Notes under the pieces: generated by a model
Database searches by the model: none
What the model saw: the letters and a program-made list of their open reading frames with translations, nothing else
What the model was told of the DNA's origin: nothing
Translations under genes and position numbers: made by a program
Assembly: GCA_945859605.1 (NCBI GenBank)
Contig: OX243811.1
Location: forward strand, 58,563,766-58,627,765
Direction: 5' to 3'
Origin: Lumbricus rubellus
Taxonomy: Eukaryota > Annelida > Clitellata > Crassiclitellata > Lumbricidae
Length of the DNA stretch: 64,000 nt
In this document: positions 21,801 through 29,884 of the stretch, in pieces
How the letters are laid out: every line of letters begins with the position of its first letter
Position numbering within the stretch: position 1 is the first letter of the stretch

Positions 21801-23880
21801 CGGGTGAAAGGAGATCCACATGATTGGCTACAGCCATGCACCACACATTCCGTTTTCGTTAAATTTGTGTTGTAGGCCTACTACTTCTATTCGATCAATA
21901 AAACGAATAAAAGCAAAACTAAGAAACATTCAATTGAAGAGCCAGTTTTCCTTCATATCATGTGGACAGTACATATTGTTTTGAGCTACTTTCAGTAGAC
22001 ATGGCCGACGATCTGTTTTATAAATAAAAAGTTTTGGTCAAATAACGCTGTGATCGATTTAAGAAAGGTGATATCGTGACATGATAGCAAATCCGACAAA
22101 TTAACTTAATTACATGATGTTTTCAGGGAACAGTGCAATCTCTCATCCCTACAAAGGAAAAGCCAATTGTGTTGCGGTCGTCCACTGTACACTGCACCAG
22201 TTCATCAAAGGAAGCTTATGGCACGTGCTACAAAATATCGGAGCAAAAAGTGTCCGACGATACTTACGCAAATGCTGCAGTCTACGCAAACAGTGTGAGT
22301 AATTCGGTAAATTTAGAAATTCTCAATTTTATGACAGTAAAGGTCTCCATAATAGAGAGTCCTAATGATTTAGATCTATACGTATTTTACTACTGAAGCT
22401 ATCACCAATAGACCTAGGACTGCCATCGGTCTAAATTCAAAACAAAGTAGTTAATGTGGTCAAGAGAGTAAATAGTCTAGAATATTTAGTTGGACCTACA
22501 AGCGATAAAAACAATTAGGCCTACTGTATGTCTACATTTGATGGCTGAATGGGACATTTATTTTACGGCACTACAGATTGCCCATTAAATTTTAAACGCA
22601 TCTTATTCGTCATCGTTGGCTGTGCTAATATACCAATATTGTAAAATGGTTCGATTCTTGATAAAATGGCATCAGAATAGTTTCCATTGGATTTGTTTCG
22701 TTGGTCTAGGGTGAAATCGAAACGAGGTCACAGATGACAGTTCTACACGTAACAAATTTGGTGAATAGAGATTTTCTCGAATGCAATGTTCTGATTTCAA
22801 TCTATAATTGCATACAGAAGCTTAATGTTTCTACAACCCAACGACCAACTGCCATAATTTCAAGGTAACAGGCAATTCTTTTATCACGTCGGTAATTCAT
22901 GAAGGTGATATTTTTTAATGTCACATCTAAATTTACAGTTTTGAATGCAGTTTAATGTTATTGACTACTACATCACGTGTCTCTTTTATCATGCTAAATG
23001 GCTTATGTTTGCCATACAGCTTTAAGTATGAGATGAAGACTTAAATTTAATTCCAATCAAATTTCGACAAAGATCACAAATTATTTTCGCTGGTGTTAGT
23101 AAATATGTGGTAGCCAGCACCTACTTTAAGAGCAGGGCCTTAGAAATTAGGATGTTTGAGCACAATTATAAACATTGCTTTCTGTATGAAATTCATGCCC
23201 TGCATGTCACAGAATTTATTGTCTGTTCTTAGAACCGGTGACTCAATGAGTGCATTCTGTGTAGCTGCTCTGAACGCTTTTGATATGATCAGAGATGTCA
23301 AAGAAGTCGACATCTTTCAGATTGTACAGGACATCCAAAAGTTACGACCTCAGTTTAGTTTCTCACCGGTTAGTATTTTCATGTCTATTTATTGCATTTC
23401 ATTCGTTTCAATGTGTGCACCAGTTTACATAACTTCTCTTTATATTGAACTGAAAATAAATGTATGGAAATATAGTATATATATAATATATATTATTTAA
23501 AATGACTTAAATGAGTTACAGTTTAGTGAAAAGTTCATGGCTTCCACAACCCTCATGGTTTCGTCTGGTCTATCACTATCAGCCACTGGAACTCGGATAT
23601 TTAGCCTACTTGATATCTCCGGAAAGCTCCTCTGCTACGATGAGACGCTCGTGAACAAGCTATTGCCCTTCGGCATGGCCATAGAAATGTGGTTTATTAA
23701 TTTAGTAAGTTCGACTATACAATGGTATAAGCTCCATGCACACTTTACATTTTTCCAATAAATTATACTCACGACCTCTTATTATAATAGCCTAAATGAA
23801 GCAAGTGTGAATGTTTTTCTTTTCAGTCATCGTACAACGAATTGTATTATGTCGTTGGAAAATACATGGAATCTAACTAA
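8775..23880 (+). CDS. Receptor-type protein tyrosine phosphatase, cytoplasmic region (17 exons, D1 + D2)
   Basis: Seventeen exons (8775-8845, 9190-9308, 10300-10387, 11524-11600, 12024-12060, 12891-12988, 13615-13737, 14399-14544, 14943-15078, 15512-15661, 16418-16454, 17091-17161, 17887-18009, 22127-22294, 22710-22864, 23233-23368, 23827-23880) join without a frame break into about 596 codons, the usual size of a juxtamembrane plus tandem PTP region. D1 has the KNR loop, DYINAS, YPDHG in place of WPDHG, the signature VHC-SAGVGRTGT and QRP, so it should be catalytically competent or nearly so. D2 is divergent: its signature position reads IISRTGDSMSAFC, lacking the catalytic Cys and Arg. The ectodomain and transmembrane exons are not in the window; they presumably lie upstream of the virus-like element. 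The family reverses tyrosine phosphorylation at the plasma membrane. Confidence 0.92.
9190..9308 (+). CDS. RPTP exon: wedge before D1 (GC-AG intron follows)
   Basis: Acceptor TATTTTCAG. It reads PVPAGELPNIIQHK...LDKEFK, the helix-turn-helix entry of PTP domains. The donor is AAG|GCAAGT, a consensus GC-type donor rather than GT. It joins the next exon in phase 0. Confidence 0.85.
9500..9734. mobile_element. hAT-type MITE with 8-bp target duplication
   Basis: It begins CAGGGGCGCAACCAG and ends CTAGTTGCGCCACTG, an imperfect inverted terminal repeat of hAT form. GCAAACAG flanks both sides exactly (9492-9499 and 9735-9742). It is 235 bp with no coding capacity, in a phosphatase intron. Confidence 0.9.
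9897..10110 (+). repeat. tRNA-derived SINE, degenerate copy
   Basis: GCGGTGGTGTAGTGG is an A-box-like head. The body (CTCAAGCCGCCG, AAGTCCTTCACTTGCAAT, a GGGGCGCTAT end and an A-rich tail) aligns with the better copy at 27,997-28,205. The B-box is decayed. Confidence 0.6.
10300..10387 (+). CDS. RPTP exon: KNR loop of D1
   Basis: Acceptor TTTTCCGCAG, donor T|GTATGC. It reads LVPMETKDLSTVG then KKKNRFRNIVP, matching the KNRY pTyr-recognition loop with Tyr replaced by Phe. It ends in phase 1; the split codon makes Tyr of the PYD motif with the next exon. Confidence 0.9.
10590..11499. mobile_element. hAT-type element with 8-bp target duplication, carrying a nested insert
   Basis: Ends CGGGCCCGGATTAACC and (reverse complement) CAGGCCTGGATCTACAG form the terminal repeat. 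CTTAAACT flanks both sides (10582-10589 and 11500-11507). The interior is GGGGCCCC-rich at both ends. A second element sits at 10951-11326. There is no transposase frame. Confidence 0.9.
10951..11326. mobile_element. Nested MITE-like insert related to the 36,119 element
   Basis: It opens CATGGGTGGTGGCGG and closes CTCCGCCCATG in inverse orientation. Inside are repeated GGCTTAGCCCCC-type and CTAAAAAAGGT-type blocks; the latter word also repeats in the hAT MITE at 36,119-36,442. I could not find a clean target duplication. Confidence 0.5.
11524..11600 (+). CDS. RPTP exon: DYINAS motif of D1
   Basis: Acceptor TTTAATTTAG, donor AAA|GTAAGC. It reads DKNRVVLSQVGGVALSDYIN then ASVIK, the RVxL...SDYINAS signature of classical PTPs. 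It ends in phase 0. Confidence 0.92.
12024..12060 (+). CDS. RPTP exon: IATQ motif of D1
   Basis: A 37-nt exon, acceptor GTATTTCAG, donor G|GTACAA, reading GYGDTDKLIATQ. The final base starts the Gly codon of IATQGP with the next exon. Confidence 0.9.
12139..12420 (-). repeat. tRNA-derived SINE (second family) with 10-bp target duplication
   Basis: On the minus strand there is an A-box (TAGTTGGCTACACCGG) and a B-box (GGTTCAAACCC) in a tRNA-like head, a body of unknown family, and a CAT/ATC-repeat tail. AATAACAGAC flanks both ends (12129-12138 and 12421-12430). Confidence 0.85.
12508..12660 (-). pseudogene. Inverted partial copy of the D1 KCxxYWP exon
   Basis: The reverse complement matches 13541-13692 almost base for base: about 73 nt of the intron before the exon plus the first ~78 nt of the exon (KCEKYWPDIGKPL on the minus strand). 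A change within GACAAAGTG and a few others separate the copies. Homology ends abruptly inside the exon (after ACGTCAGA), so the copy is partial. The two arms bracket the exon at 12891-12988. Confidence 0.85.
12891..12988 (+). CDS. RPTP exon: DFW helix of D1
   Basis: Acceptor TTCCATTCAG, donor AAA|GTTTGT. It reads PLPESIDDFWRMICEMDVN then VIVMITDLWENNK, the GPLPxTxxDFWRM...IVMLT core. It lies between the arms of the inverted exon repeat. Confidence 0.92.
13615..13737 (+). CDS. RPTP exon: KCxxYWP motif of D1
   Basis: Acceptor TGACTTTGAAG, donor AAG|GTAACT. It reads TKCEKYWPDIGKP ... YASRHFQVTK. Choosing this acceptor keeps the family's usual eight-residue spacing between the preceding Leu and the Cys. 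Phase 0 on both sides. Confidence 0.88.
14399..14544 (+). CDS. RPTP exon: WPD loop of D1 (YPD here)
   Basis: Acceptor TTTCAACTTCAG, donor GCAG|GTGAGT. It reads VTQWHFLAYPDHGVPEDV ... YTVVHC. The general-acid loop is YPD rather than WPD: the Trp is replaced while the Asp is kept. The active-site Cys codon is here; the following Ser codon is split to the next exon (phase 2). Confidence 0.93.
14943..15078 (+). CDS. RPTP exon: PTP signature of D1
   Basis: Acceptor TTATTATTTAG, donor CTG|GTACGT. It reads SAGVGRTGTFIAIDYLMQQ ... SQRPQMIQNL, completing the CX5R signature and the Q-loop. Both the Arg and the Gln-Arg-Pro are intact. Confidence 0.95.
15512..15661 (+). CDS. RPTP exon: end of D1
   Basis: Acceptor TTTTCACGCAG, donor CAG|GTTGGC. 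It reads SQYEFVHIALLFEY, the QYxF...A..EY closing helix, then a linker ending KLDSQLQ. Phase 0 both ends. Confidence 0.9.
16418..16454 (+). CDS. RPTP exon: D1-D2 linker
   Basis: A 37-nt exon (GLEDRKTRMSKE) with acceptor ATGTTTTAG and donor GAAG|GTAAGA, in phase 0 and out in phase 1. It is supported by phase agreement with both neighbours more than by motif. Confidence 0.6.
16889..16996. repeat. Long imperfect palindrome (hairpin) in an intron
   Basis: AAATGCATAGACATTTTTTA and the following GAATGATGCATA are repeated in inverse orientation at 16,957-16,996, giving arms of about 38 bp and a loop of about 30 bp. It may be a small foldback element; no target duplication was identified. Confidence 0.7.
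17091..17161 (+). CDS. RPTP exon: start of D2
   Basis: Acceptor GATGTTTTAG, donor CAG|GTTTGT. It reads KSHVLLKSIDKHRIAELNVT then VIQ, the positional counterpart of the D1 exon ending SVIK, but lacking the DYINA motif. The in and out phases (1, 0) equal those of that D1 exon. Confidence 0.7.
17887..18009 (+). CDS. RPTP exon: D2 IATQ/DFW equivalent
   Basis: Acceptor TTGCGCTGCAG, donor TTG|GTAAGA. It reads GWNGKDAYITLGFPCPSAID then DFYSL...AAVVFLDGEL, equivalent to two D1 exons fused. DFW has become DFY. Confidence 0.85.
18829..19262. repeat. (ATGT)n microsatellite, about 430 bp
   Basis: A nearly pure TATG/ATGT tetranucleotide repeat with a few interruptions (GTATTGTATG, GCAATGCATG, GTAGGCTATG). 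It resumes at 20,823-20,862 after the LINE. Open frames through it (CMYVCMYV) are repeat artefacts. Confidence 0.97.
19263..20822 (+). mobile_element. 5'-truncated CR1/Jockey-group LINE inserted in the microsatellite
   Basis: From 19,263 the frame encodes about 415 residues of reverse transcriptase to the stop at 20,514: [45 protein letters not shown] in LFADDTNVF, then FLGVHIDQHLTW and a C-terminal region with WNTLP. The 3' UTR ends near AATTGAATCGAAATTGAA, followed again by ATGT repeats. The catalytic RT core is intact, but the endonuclease and ORF1 are missing, so this copy is not autonomous. The frame looks recently active. Confidence 0.9.
20945..21058 (+). pseudogene. C-terminal zinc-finger tail of a transposase (PHD-like)
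   Basis: The frame FDPPKNQEEEWIRCQMCGRW then FHETCIDA has the W-x2-C-x2-C-x2-WFH-x2-C pattern of PHD-like tails found on pogo/Tigger-type transposases in invertebrates. It stops at 21,058. No DDE core is visible nearby. Confidence 0.5.
22127..22294 (+). CDS. RPTP exon: divergent D2 middle
   Basis: Acceptor TGATGTTTTCAG, donor AGT|GTGAGT, 56 codons in phase 0. It reads GTVQSLIPTKEKPIVLRSST ... EQKVSDDTYANAAVYANS. It occupies the place of the KCxxYWP exon of D1 but has no family motif, so it is supported by phase and by the domains on each side. TYANAAVY could be a tyrosine phosphorylation site. Confidence 0.6.
22710..22864 (+). CDS. RPTP exon: D2 WPD-loop equivalent (motif lost)
   Basis: Acceptor TTGGTCTAG, donor AAG|GTAACA, 51 codons plus two bases. 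It reads TVLHVTNLVNRDFLECNVLI ... RPTAIIS. It aligns with the D1 exon carrying YPDHG, but the loop is absent. It ends in phase 2 exactly as the D1 exon does. Confidence 0.75.
23233..23368 (+). CDS. RPTP exon: degenerate D2 signature
   Basis: Acceptor TCTGTTCTTAG, donor CCG|GTTAGT. It reads TGDSMSAFCVAALNAFDMIR then VDIFQIVQDIQKLRPQFSFS. The VDIFQIVQ...LRPQ pattern is diagnostic of RPTP D2. The CX5R site is gone, so D2 should be catalytically dead and may act as a regulatory pseudophosphatase. It is 136 nt, the same length as the matching D1 exon. Confidence 0.9.
23537..23761. other. Unidentified open frame in the last RPTP intron
   Basis: An open stretch (MASTTLMVSSG ...) with no recognised domain, lying between two confirmed exons. 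The minus strand is also partly open (RVPVADSDRPDETMRVVEAM). It could be a transposon fragment; I do not call it a gene. Confidence 0.2.
23827..23880 (+). CDS. RPTP terminal exon with stop codon
   Basis: Acceptor TTCTTTTCAG. It reads SSYNELYYVVGKYMESN then TAA, the QYxFxY closing helix of D2 and the C-terminus. It joins the previous exon in phase 0. Confidence 0.9.
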   Translation, partial: SSYNELYYVVGKYMESN

Positions 23881-24113
23881 GCAGCTGGAAGTATACCACA
23901 TTGTCCTATCTATGCGGTTACTAGATGAACTACAGTGAATGTACAGCCTGCGTCTTAATGACGAGTCGCCGTTTCACATTCGGAATCAACAGTAGCCTAC
24001 TGTATTTGAATTATTGCTAAACATGTTTTAAGTTTATGTATACAATAATTATGGCAAGACTATGAACGTTATAATTATATTCAGTGTAGAACTATTTAAC
24101 ATTTAAACGGAGC

Positions 24114-24119
24114 AATAAA
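24114..24119 (+). terminator. Poly(A) signal of the RPTP gene
   Basis: AATAAA 234 nt after the stop codon, at a normal distance for a short 3' UTR. Confidence 0.65.
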
Positions 24120-24129
24120 TGCATCAACG

Positions 24130-25026
24130 TAGCCTACCAAGGAACTACTCACAATTCGATCAGGGGGCGAAAACATTTTGTGAGTCATTACACGTTTATG
24201 AGACATGGTACTGTTAGAGCTTACTGGTGCGATGAAATTATTATTTAAGAGAAGTTGACGTTTATTAGTTTAAACTGTATAAGACTATAAAAAGCGTATG
24301 TAAACGAATGGACGAAGAGAAAGTCGAACGAAGCAAGAACTCAAATGGACAAATTGGCGAAGAGTCCATAATCGTCGAAAGAATAAATTCCTTTCTCAAT
24401 TGCAAGAATAATCTTGTTGACTGATCTTCAGATTCAGAATTGAAAAGTTCTATGGTGCCGGGGCCTACATTATAAAGTTACAGTTCCCTTGAATTGTATC
24501 GATATCTTACTACATGTAAGTTACTGCATGCATACTGCGCAGAGTCGTGTTGCAATCTGCAATATCGTTAGGTCGGAAAACTTGAGATGCGCAGTAGCTT
24601 CAGTTTAATGACAGGGTATAAAGATCATTAGCGTCGCCCTCCTAAGTCCCATGCCTGGATGAAAAAGAACTGCGACTCTCATGATCTATGTTATCACATA
24701 GTGTCGTTGAACTGAAACTACCAATGAGAATTATGAGATGATTACATGTAGTGCCCGGTGTCTAGAAAGTTTGGGACTTGGGATGATCGGGTAAAGTAGG
24801 CTAAGCTGTCTGGATAGTGAGGGTAGCCTATGGTGCTTGTACTGTTACGCAGCTTTATCCGACCGGTTTCATACTATAGCAAAGCACTAACAGAAGTAAA
24901 TCAGAAATTATACGATGAATATCACACAATTAAATGACCGACAAACAATTCTAAAGCACTCCAGAAGCATAGGCTACGCATGAATTTGATGCGGTAACGC
25001 ATGACAATACATGTATAGGCCTATTC
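24130..25026. other. Intergenic stretch, nothing recognised
   Basis: No supported coding region, splice-consistent exon or repeat was seen between the RPTP 3' end and the mariner-type MITE. Confidence 0.5.
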
Positions 25027-25028
25027 TA

Positions 25029-25807
25029 CACTGTGTCCGGTTAAAAAGTAGCCCCCCACACAAAGTGTCATAACTCGGTCAAAACGTTTGGGATTTGTCT
25101 GAAATTTTAAACACAGCAACAGTGACCATATTTACACGAGATTCCAAAGTCGTTAGCAAATACTCGCGAGTTTGTCAAATTTATGAGCGTTTGCGTTGGA
25201 GCACCGACAAATTGAACTTTCCAACATGGAAAACCTGAAAGGAAGTGAAATTCAGCTATTATGGTGCTAAAAAATGTGTTTCTTGTTCTCGGACACACGA
25301 TCCTAGACGTAGTAGGTTAATAGCTATCCCGGGAGACACTCGGCTTCATATCCTGCAGATGTGGCCGTCCAGCAGTCCAGACTTTGATCCGGAGTACATG
25401 TACTGGAGGAGCGCATTTTTTGTTCACGCGTATTCATGACATCGATAACCGTAGGGCGCGTCTGTTTGAAGATTGGCAGTTGTTTAACCAGGTGATCATC
25501 GACAGGACCATCAAACAGTAGCGTCTAATCTACGGTCGTGTGTCCGTGAACAAGATGGACATTTTGAACAGCATATTTAGCTGAATTTCACTTCTTTTCA
25601 AGTTTTCCATGTTGGAAAGTTCAATTTGTCGGTGCTCCAACGCAAACACTTATAAATTTGACAAACTCACGTATATTTCTAATCGGTTTTAGAATCTCGT
25701 GTAAATATGGTCCCTGTTGCTGTGTTTGAAATTTCAGACAAATCCCAAACGTTTTGATCGAGTTATGACACTTTTTTGTGGGGGCTACTTTTTAACCGGA
25801 CACAGTG
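25029..25807. mobile_element. Tc1/mariner deletion derivative with about 230-bp inverted repeats
   Basis: CACTGTGTCCGGTTAAAAAG at the left is mirrored at the right (…AACCGGACACAGTG), with TA on both sides. The arms match over about 230 bp. The centre encodes a decayed transposase tail (VIIDRTIKQ, a stop, then VNKMDILNSIF), the position of the QWRxRL...GGHxEH end of these transposases. Non-autonomous. Confidence 0.85.
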
Positions 25808-26203
25808 TATATTCTATATTGAGAATGTCACACGCAAAAAAGCAGAAAACCATTATAAATAAAAATCGGATCTTGCAGTATCTTCTCACGTGGATCAGAA
25901 GCTTTATAGAACGATCTATCATTAAACATTACATTATGAATCCGCTTGTATAGGCACCATGTGGGCCTATTTAGGCCTACACTTTGTCATGACGGGATGC
26001 TGAAATCTGTGTCACATGCCCTTGATTGCTACACAGCCTTACTTGCTTAGCTGTCACGCATTGATCATTTACCTTGCTTATATGGGAATAGCCAGTTCGA
26101 TACGAACGTGAATTTTTATTTCCAGGAATCATTGTGTGCTCGGTAGCTATTAGACTAATAGACTTTTTTCTTCGTGTAAGTAAGTTACATGTACGGATAT
26201 AAG

Positions 26204-27304
26204 CAGGGCCTCCGACAGGATTTGGAGGCCCAGGGCCACAACTAATTTTCGAGGCCTTTTTTCAAATATCTTTCGTCGAAATTCTGGATCGCTATGAGAT
26301 CCTGCTCCAATGTCAACATGTCTCATAATAGCCTATTTGAAGGGTTTAAAAGAAAATTATTTGAATTATCTGATTCATTGTCAATAATTATTGTTAAATG
26401 CTGTACAATTAGGCCTACATTTTCTTGGTTCAAAACCCCATTCTCTGTCACGTTTGTTACAGTCGTCAAATTCTCTTGGATCGTATAGGCTATACTTTCT
26501 GTTCGTGATGAATTTATTTCTCGAAGATCTTCAGTTTGACTGAGCCTATTATTACTATTAGGCCTATTGCTATTGCAAAGATATCTGAAATTTTTTGGCT
26601 TGCTAAAGCAGCTTCATTTATTCGAGCCAATTTCTTTAGTCTTTCATGTCCAGTTTCGAATGATCTCTTCATCTTTCTATAAGAGATTAAATTAAAATAA
26701 TATTATATTTCTATATAATAAAATAGACCTATAGCCTAGTTAGGGGAATATTTGCTATTTTTTTGAATAAAATTGACAATGTGGTAAATTTTGTCAAAGT
26801 GACTATTGCTGGTATAGCGTACTGTGTAGCCTACACATTGCAAAGCAAATCGGACGATAAGAACAATATATTCATATTAAAAGATTATAGGTCTAGGTTG
26901 GAGTGTCTGACTTACGACTTACGAGTAATGAGCTATGATAGAGTTTAGACTGTTGACTCTTGGTGAGTGTTGACATCGACAACTTTTCAATTTTACAACT
27001 AAATTAACGCATAGGCCTATTAGATAGTCTATACGAATTTGTAGGCTACAGTTTGCAATTTAGAGCGTCAACGATTTCGTCACGAAATAATTAGAATTAT
27101 TTTGTATAGCGCTATATTTCGATGAATTCGTCATGATATAATTAGTTTTGTATAGGCCCTAGCGCTACATTTCAATAAATAACTCCTTAATTCCACAATT
27201 CCTCGTTTCAATAAATAACTCCGTAATTTTGAAATTCCGAGGCCCTTTGTCAAGTGAGGCCTGGGGCCAAATGGCCCCGGTGGAACCCCCTGTCGGAGGC
27301 CCTG
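26204..27304. mobile_element. hAT-type element with 8-bp target duplication
   Basis: Terminal repeat CAGGGCCTCCGACAGG / CTGTCGGAGGCCCTG. GATATAAG flanks it exactly (26,196-26,203 and 27,305-27,312). It is 1,101 bp of AT-rich interior with no transposase frame. Confidence 0.93.
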
Positions 27305-27312
27305 GATATAAG

Positions 27313-27612
27313 TCTTCTTTCAGTTCTTCTTGACGTAGAAGGTCTTGGTATAGCCTATGGTAAATGGTAGTTGCAATATTTCACACTGTTTGACAATACC
27401 TACTCTCAGTTGAGTTTGCCTAAGACTAGTGTTGATAATGCTCATGATACCAGCACAAATCTTGCGCGCGCTGTCTAGGCATACTGTCTCATGTGTCCCT
27501 GCATACATAGACTACGAAGTAGGCTACTACAGCCATAGCCTACATGTATATTTGCTACTTCCCTTATCTCTGCAGAAACATTCGAAGTATTATGTGTATG
27601 AGTATTATTGTT
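27313..27612. other. Nothing recognised
   Basis: Unique-looking AT-rich sequence between two hAT elements; no coding or repeat assignment. Confidence 0.4.
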
Positions 27613-28507
27613 TACGCAATTGCTTACGCTTCATTAGAAAAACAATAGAGCTACAGTTAGACCTTTGCTGTTAGTTGCGTATGGCATTGGTTATGTGGAT
27701 AAACAGCCATAGAATTTCCCTGCCAGAATTTCCCTGCCAGAACTTTTATAAACTTTTCCCCTACCAGGATTCTTTTGACTTACAGAACTTTGTCTGCCGG
27801 AATTTTGCCCTGCCAGAAATTTTTGCCCTGTCAGAATTGTGCCCTTCCAGAACTTTTCTCTGCCAGAATTTTGCAATACCGGAATATATGTCCTGCCTCA
27901 ATTATTCCCTGCCAGAACGTTTGCATTTCCCCCGCCATAATTTTGAACTGTCATAATTTTTCATGCCACAACTTTTGCTATGACAAGATTTTGACGTGGG
28001 GCGCGGTGGTGTAGTGGGTATGTTTGTCGCCATGCAGTCGAAGGGTTGCAGGTTCGAATCTACCTCAAGCCGCCGTGTAGAGATCTTGGACAAGTCCTTC
28101 ACTCGCAATTGCTCAGCACTTGGGCGTAAAACTTAGATGCAGTGTCCGCTCTGTAGTCGGGAGCGCCTCTGAGTAGAAAACTGGAAGGGACGCTATTACA
28201 AGTGCACATACATACAAGCATTTTGCCATTCCAGAATTTTCCCTACTTTAATTTTTCGCCCTGCCCGAAATTTTCTCTCCCAGGACTATTGCCCTGCTAG
28301 AACTTTTGCCCTGTTCGAATTGTTGCCAAGCCAGAGAGCGGACGGACGGACGTGAAGAGTAAGAAACAATTATATGCCCGAACAAATTCTGGCAGGGCTA
28401 AATTTTCTCGAAGGGCAACCACAAGGGCAACGACCAGGGCAACGACCAGAGCAAAGGCTTTTTACCAGGGTATTTGCCCGGCCATGCCCTGGCGTAGCGC
28501 CGCCACT
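27613..28507 (+). mobile_element. Left-truncated copy of the iterated-word hAT family, carrying a SINE
   Basis: It matches the element at 40,318-41,369 from the TTGCTTACGC...GTGGATAAACAGCCA block onward. A long run of degenerate GCCCTGCCAGAAYTTTT words follows, then the conserved GGACGGACGTGAAGAG...GCAACGACCAGGGCAAC right end closing GGCGTAGCGCCGCCACTG. The left terminus is missing, and a SINE interrupts it. Confidence 0.75.
27997..28205 (+). repeat. tRNA-derived SINE, well-preserved copy
   Basis: A-box TGGTGTAGTGGGTA (about 28,008) and B-box GGTTCGAATC (28,051-28,060) at standard spacing, followed by a non-tRNA body shared with 9,897-10,110. Confidence 0.85.
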
Positions 28508-29045
28508 GCCGAGATGCACAGTTGCACATGGTGTTGATGTATGCTTATGATTGTAATATCGATACACAATGTTCACTACATAATTTGTCGAATCGGCAAT
28601 TGTGGCTGATGTATTCAGAGATGAAACCTATTACATAAGTTTTTGCTTAATGCCTTGATAACAGCCACATGATACGATCCATTCGCGATCTTTTCCTTTC
28701 CGGTTTCTGTCATGTGTCTGGCCACGATGTGTTTTAGCAACACTGTCTTGTCATCTAGAGACTGTCCCGTGACGTAGCGCAATGTAGGCTACTGATAATG
28801 TTTTGAATAATCGCCGCTTGGAAAATTGATGGGAAATTCCGAGTTCAAGTCGGTGTAAACGATAAATTACGGCGGATAATAAAGAGAGAAGCGTAAGTCT
28901 GTCACGCAACTGGTTATCAGCCATCATTGCCAAACCATAGACTATCATTGCATCATAGCTCAAAGATTCATTGTTTAAAATTTAAAAAAAATACAACGAG
29001 TTGCCAATGACTTCCGTTCCAAAGTTTTAAAGACAAGCATTAAAC
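28508..29045. other. Nothing recognised
   Basis: No coding region or repeat identified between the hAT fragment and the 33-bp tandem repeat. Confidence 0.4.
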
Positions 29046-29285
29046 AGGCATTTCAATAAGATTTAATGCGTTAGACAGGCATTTCAATTAGATTTTAAAT
29101 GCGTTTTACAGGAATTTCAATTAGATTTTAAATGCGTTTTACAGGAATTTCAATTAGATTTTAAATGCGTTTTACAAGAATTTCAATTAGATTTTAAATG
29201 CGTTTTACAGGAATTTCAATTAGATTTTAAATGCGTTTTACAGGAATTTCAATTAGATTTTAAATGCGTTTTACAGGAATTTTAT
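29046..29285. repeat. 33-bp tandem repeat, about seven copies
   Basis: The unit ACAGGAATTTCAATTAGATT then TTAAATGCGTTTT repeats with a 33-bp period; the central copies are identical and the first two differ (CAGGCATTTC). Confidence 0.95.
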
Positions 29286-29389
29286 TTCAAGAATGTTTAT
29301 TGTGTCATCTCTTGAGTAGTTGAGTTGCCCGAATCGTCGCTAACCGACCAAAATTATCGCGTAGGCCTACTGTATAAGCTTGCCAACAT

Positions 29390-29528
29390 AATTGCATGCG
29401 TGACACGCTGCGCTGGCTACCGGTCGTGGACAGAATAACATTCAAGATCATTATCATGGGACGAACGTCAATGGTTGATCTGACTCCAAAGCACATTAGG
29501 GAGCTCTGTATTCTCGTCCCAACCAACT
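29390..29528 (+). pseudogene. LINE reverse-transcriptase C-terminal fragment
   Basis: Reads LRWLPVVDRITFKIIIMGRT ... LTPKHIREL, the LHWLPVxxRIxFK...PxYLxxL region common near the end of CR1/L2-type ORF2. It stops at 29,528; no flanking element limits are clear. Confidence 0.6.
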
Positions 29529-29884
29529 AGGTCACCGATTTTTGCGAGCAGTGGTTCTCGGCCATTCGAGAGTTTTGAAGAGTCCAGCTGAACACCTTCA
29601 GTATAGGCCACATGGACACGAACGCTAGATCAGTAGGAGCTGACCTGATCCCAATGAACAGAAATTATTTTGTTTCACGTGGACTCGTGGAGTGAAGATG
29701 TGTCCAGAATAAAATCTGACATCTAACGTCCTGGAAACGGAACGTTCCGAAGATTAGAGACCGCAGCCAATTGCAAAATCATTGTTTTGGAGGTGCGTAA
29801 CATAGCCTAACAGTATTATATAGGCCTAATAACCTTGAATAGCCTAGGCCTACGCCATAATGGGACAACATACATGTATTATCA

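Noticed and set aside
27997..28080. Functional tRNA gene
   Set aside because: A- and B-boxes are present, but acceptor-stem pairing is lacking and a SINE body follows; a second degraded copy exists at 9.9 kb.
27690..28340. CRISPR-like array of short repeats
   Set aside because: The words are degenerate, have no unique spacers of constant length, and lie in a hAT element of a eukaryotic genome.
29046..29285. CRISPR-like 33-bp repeats
   Set aside because: The units are directly adjacent without spacers; it is a simple tandem repeat.
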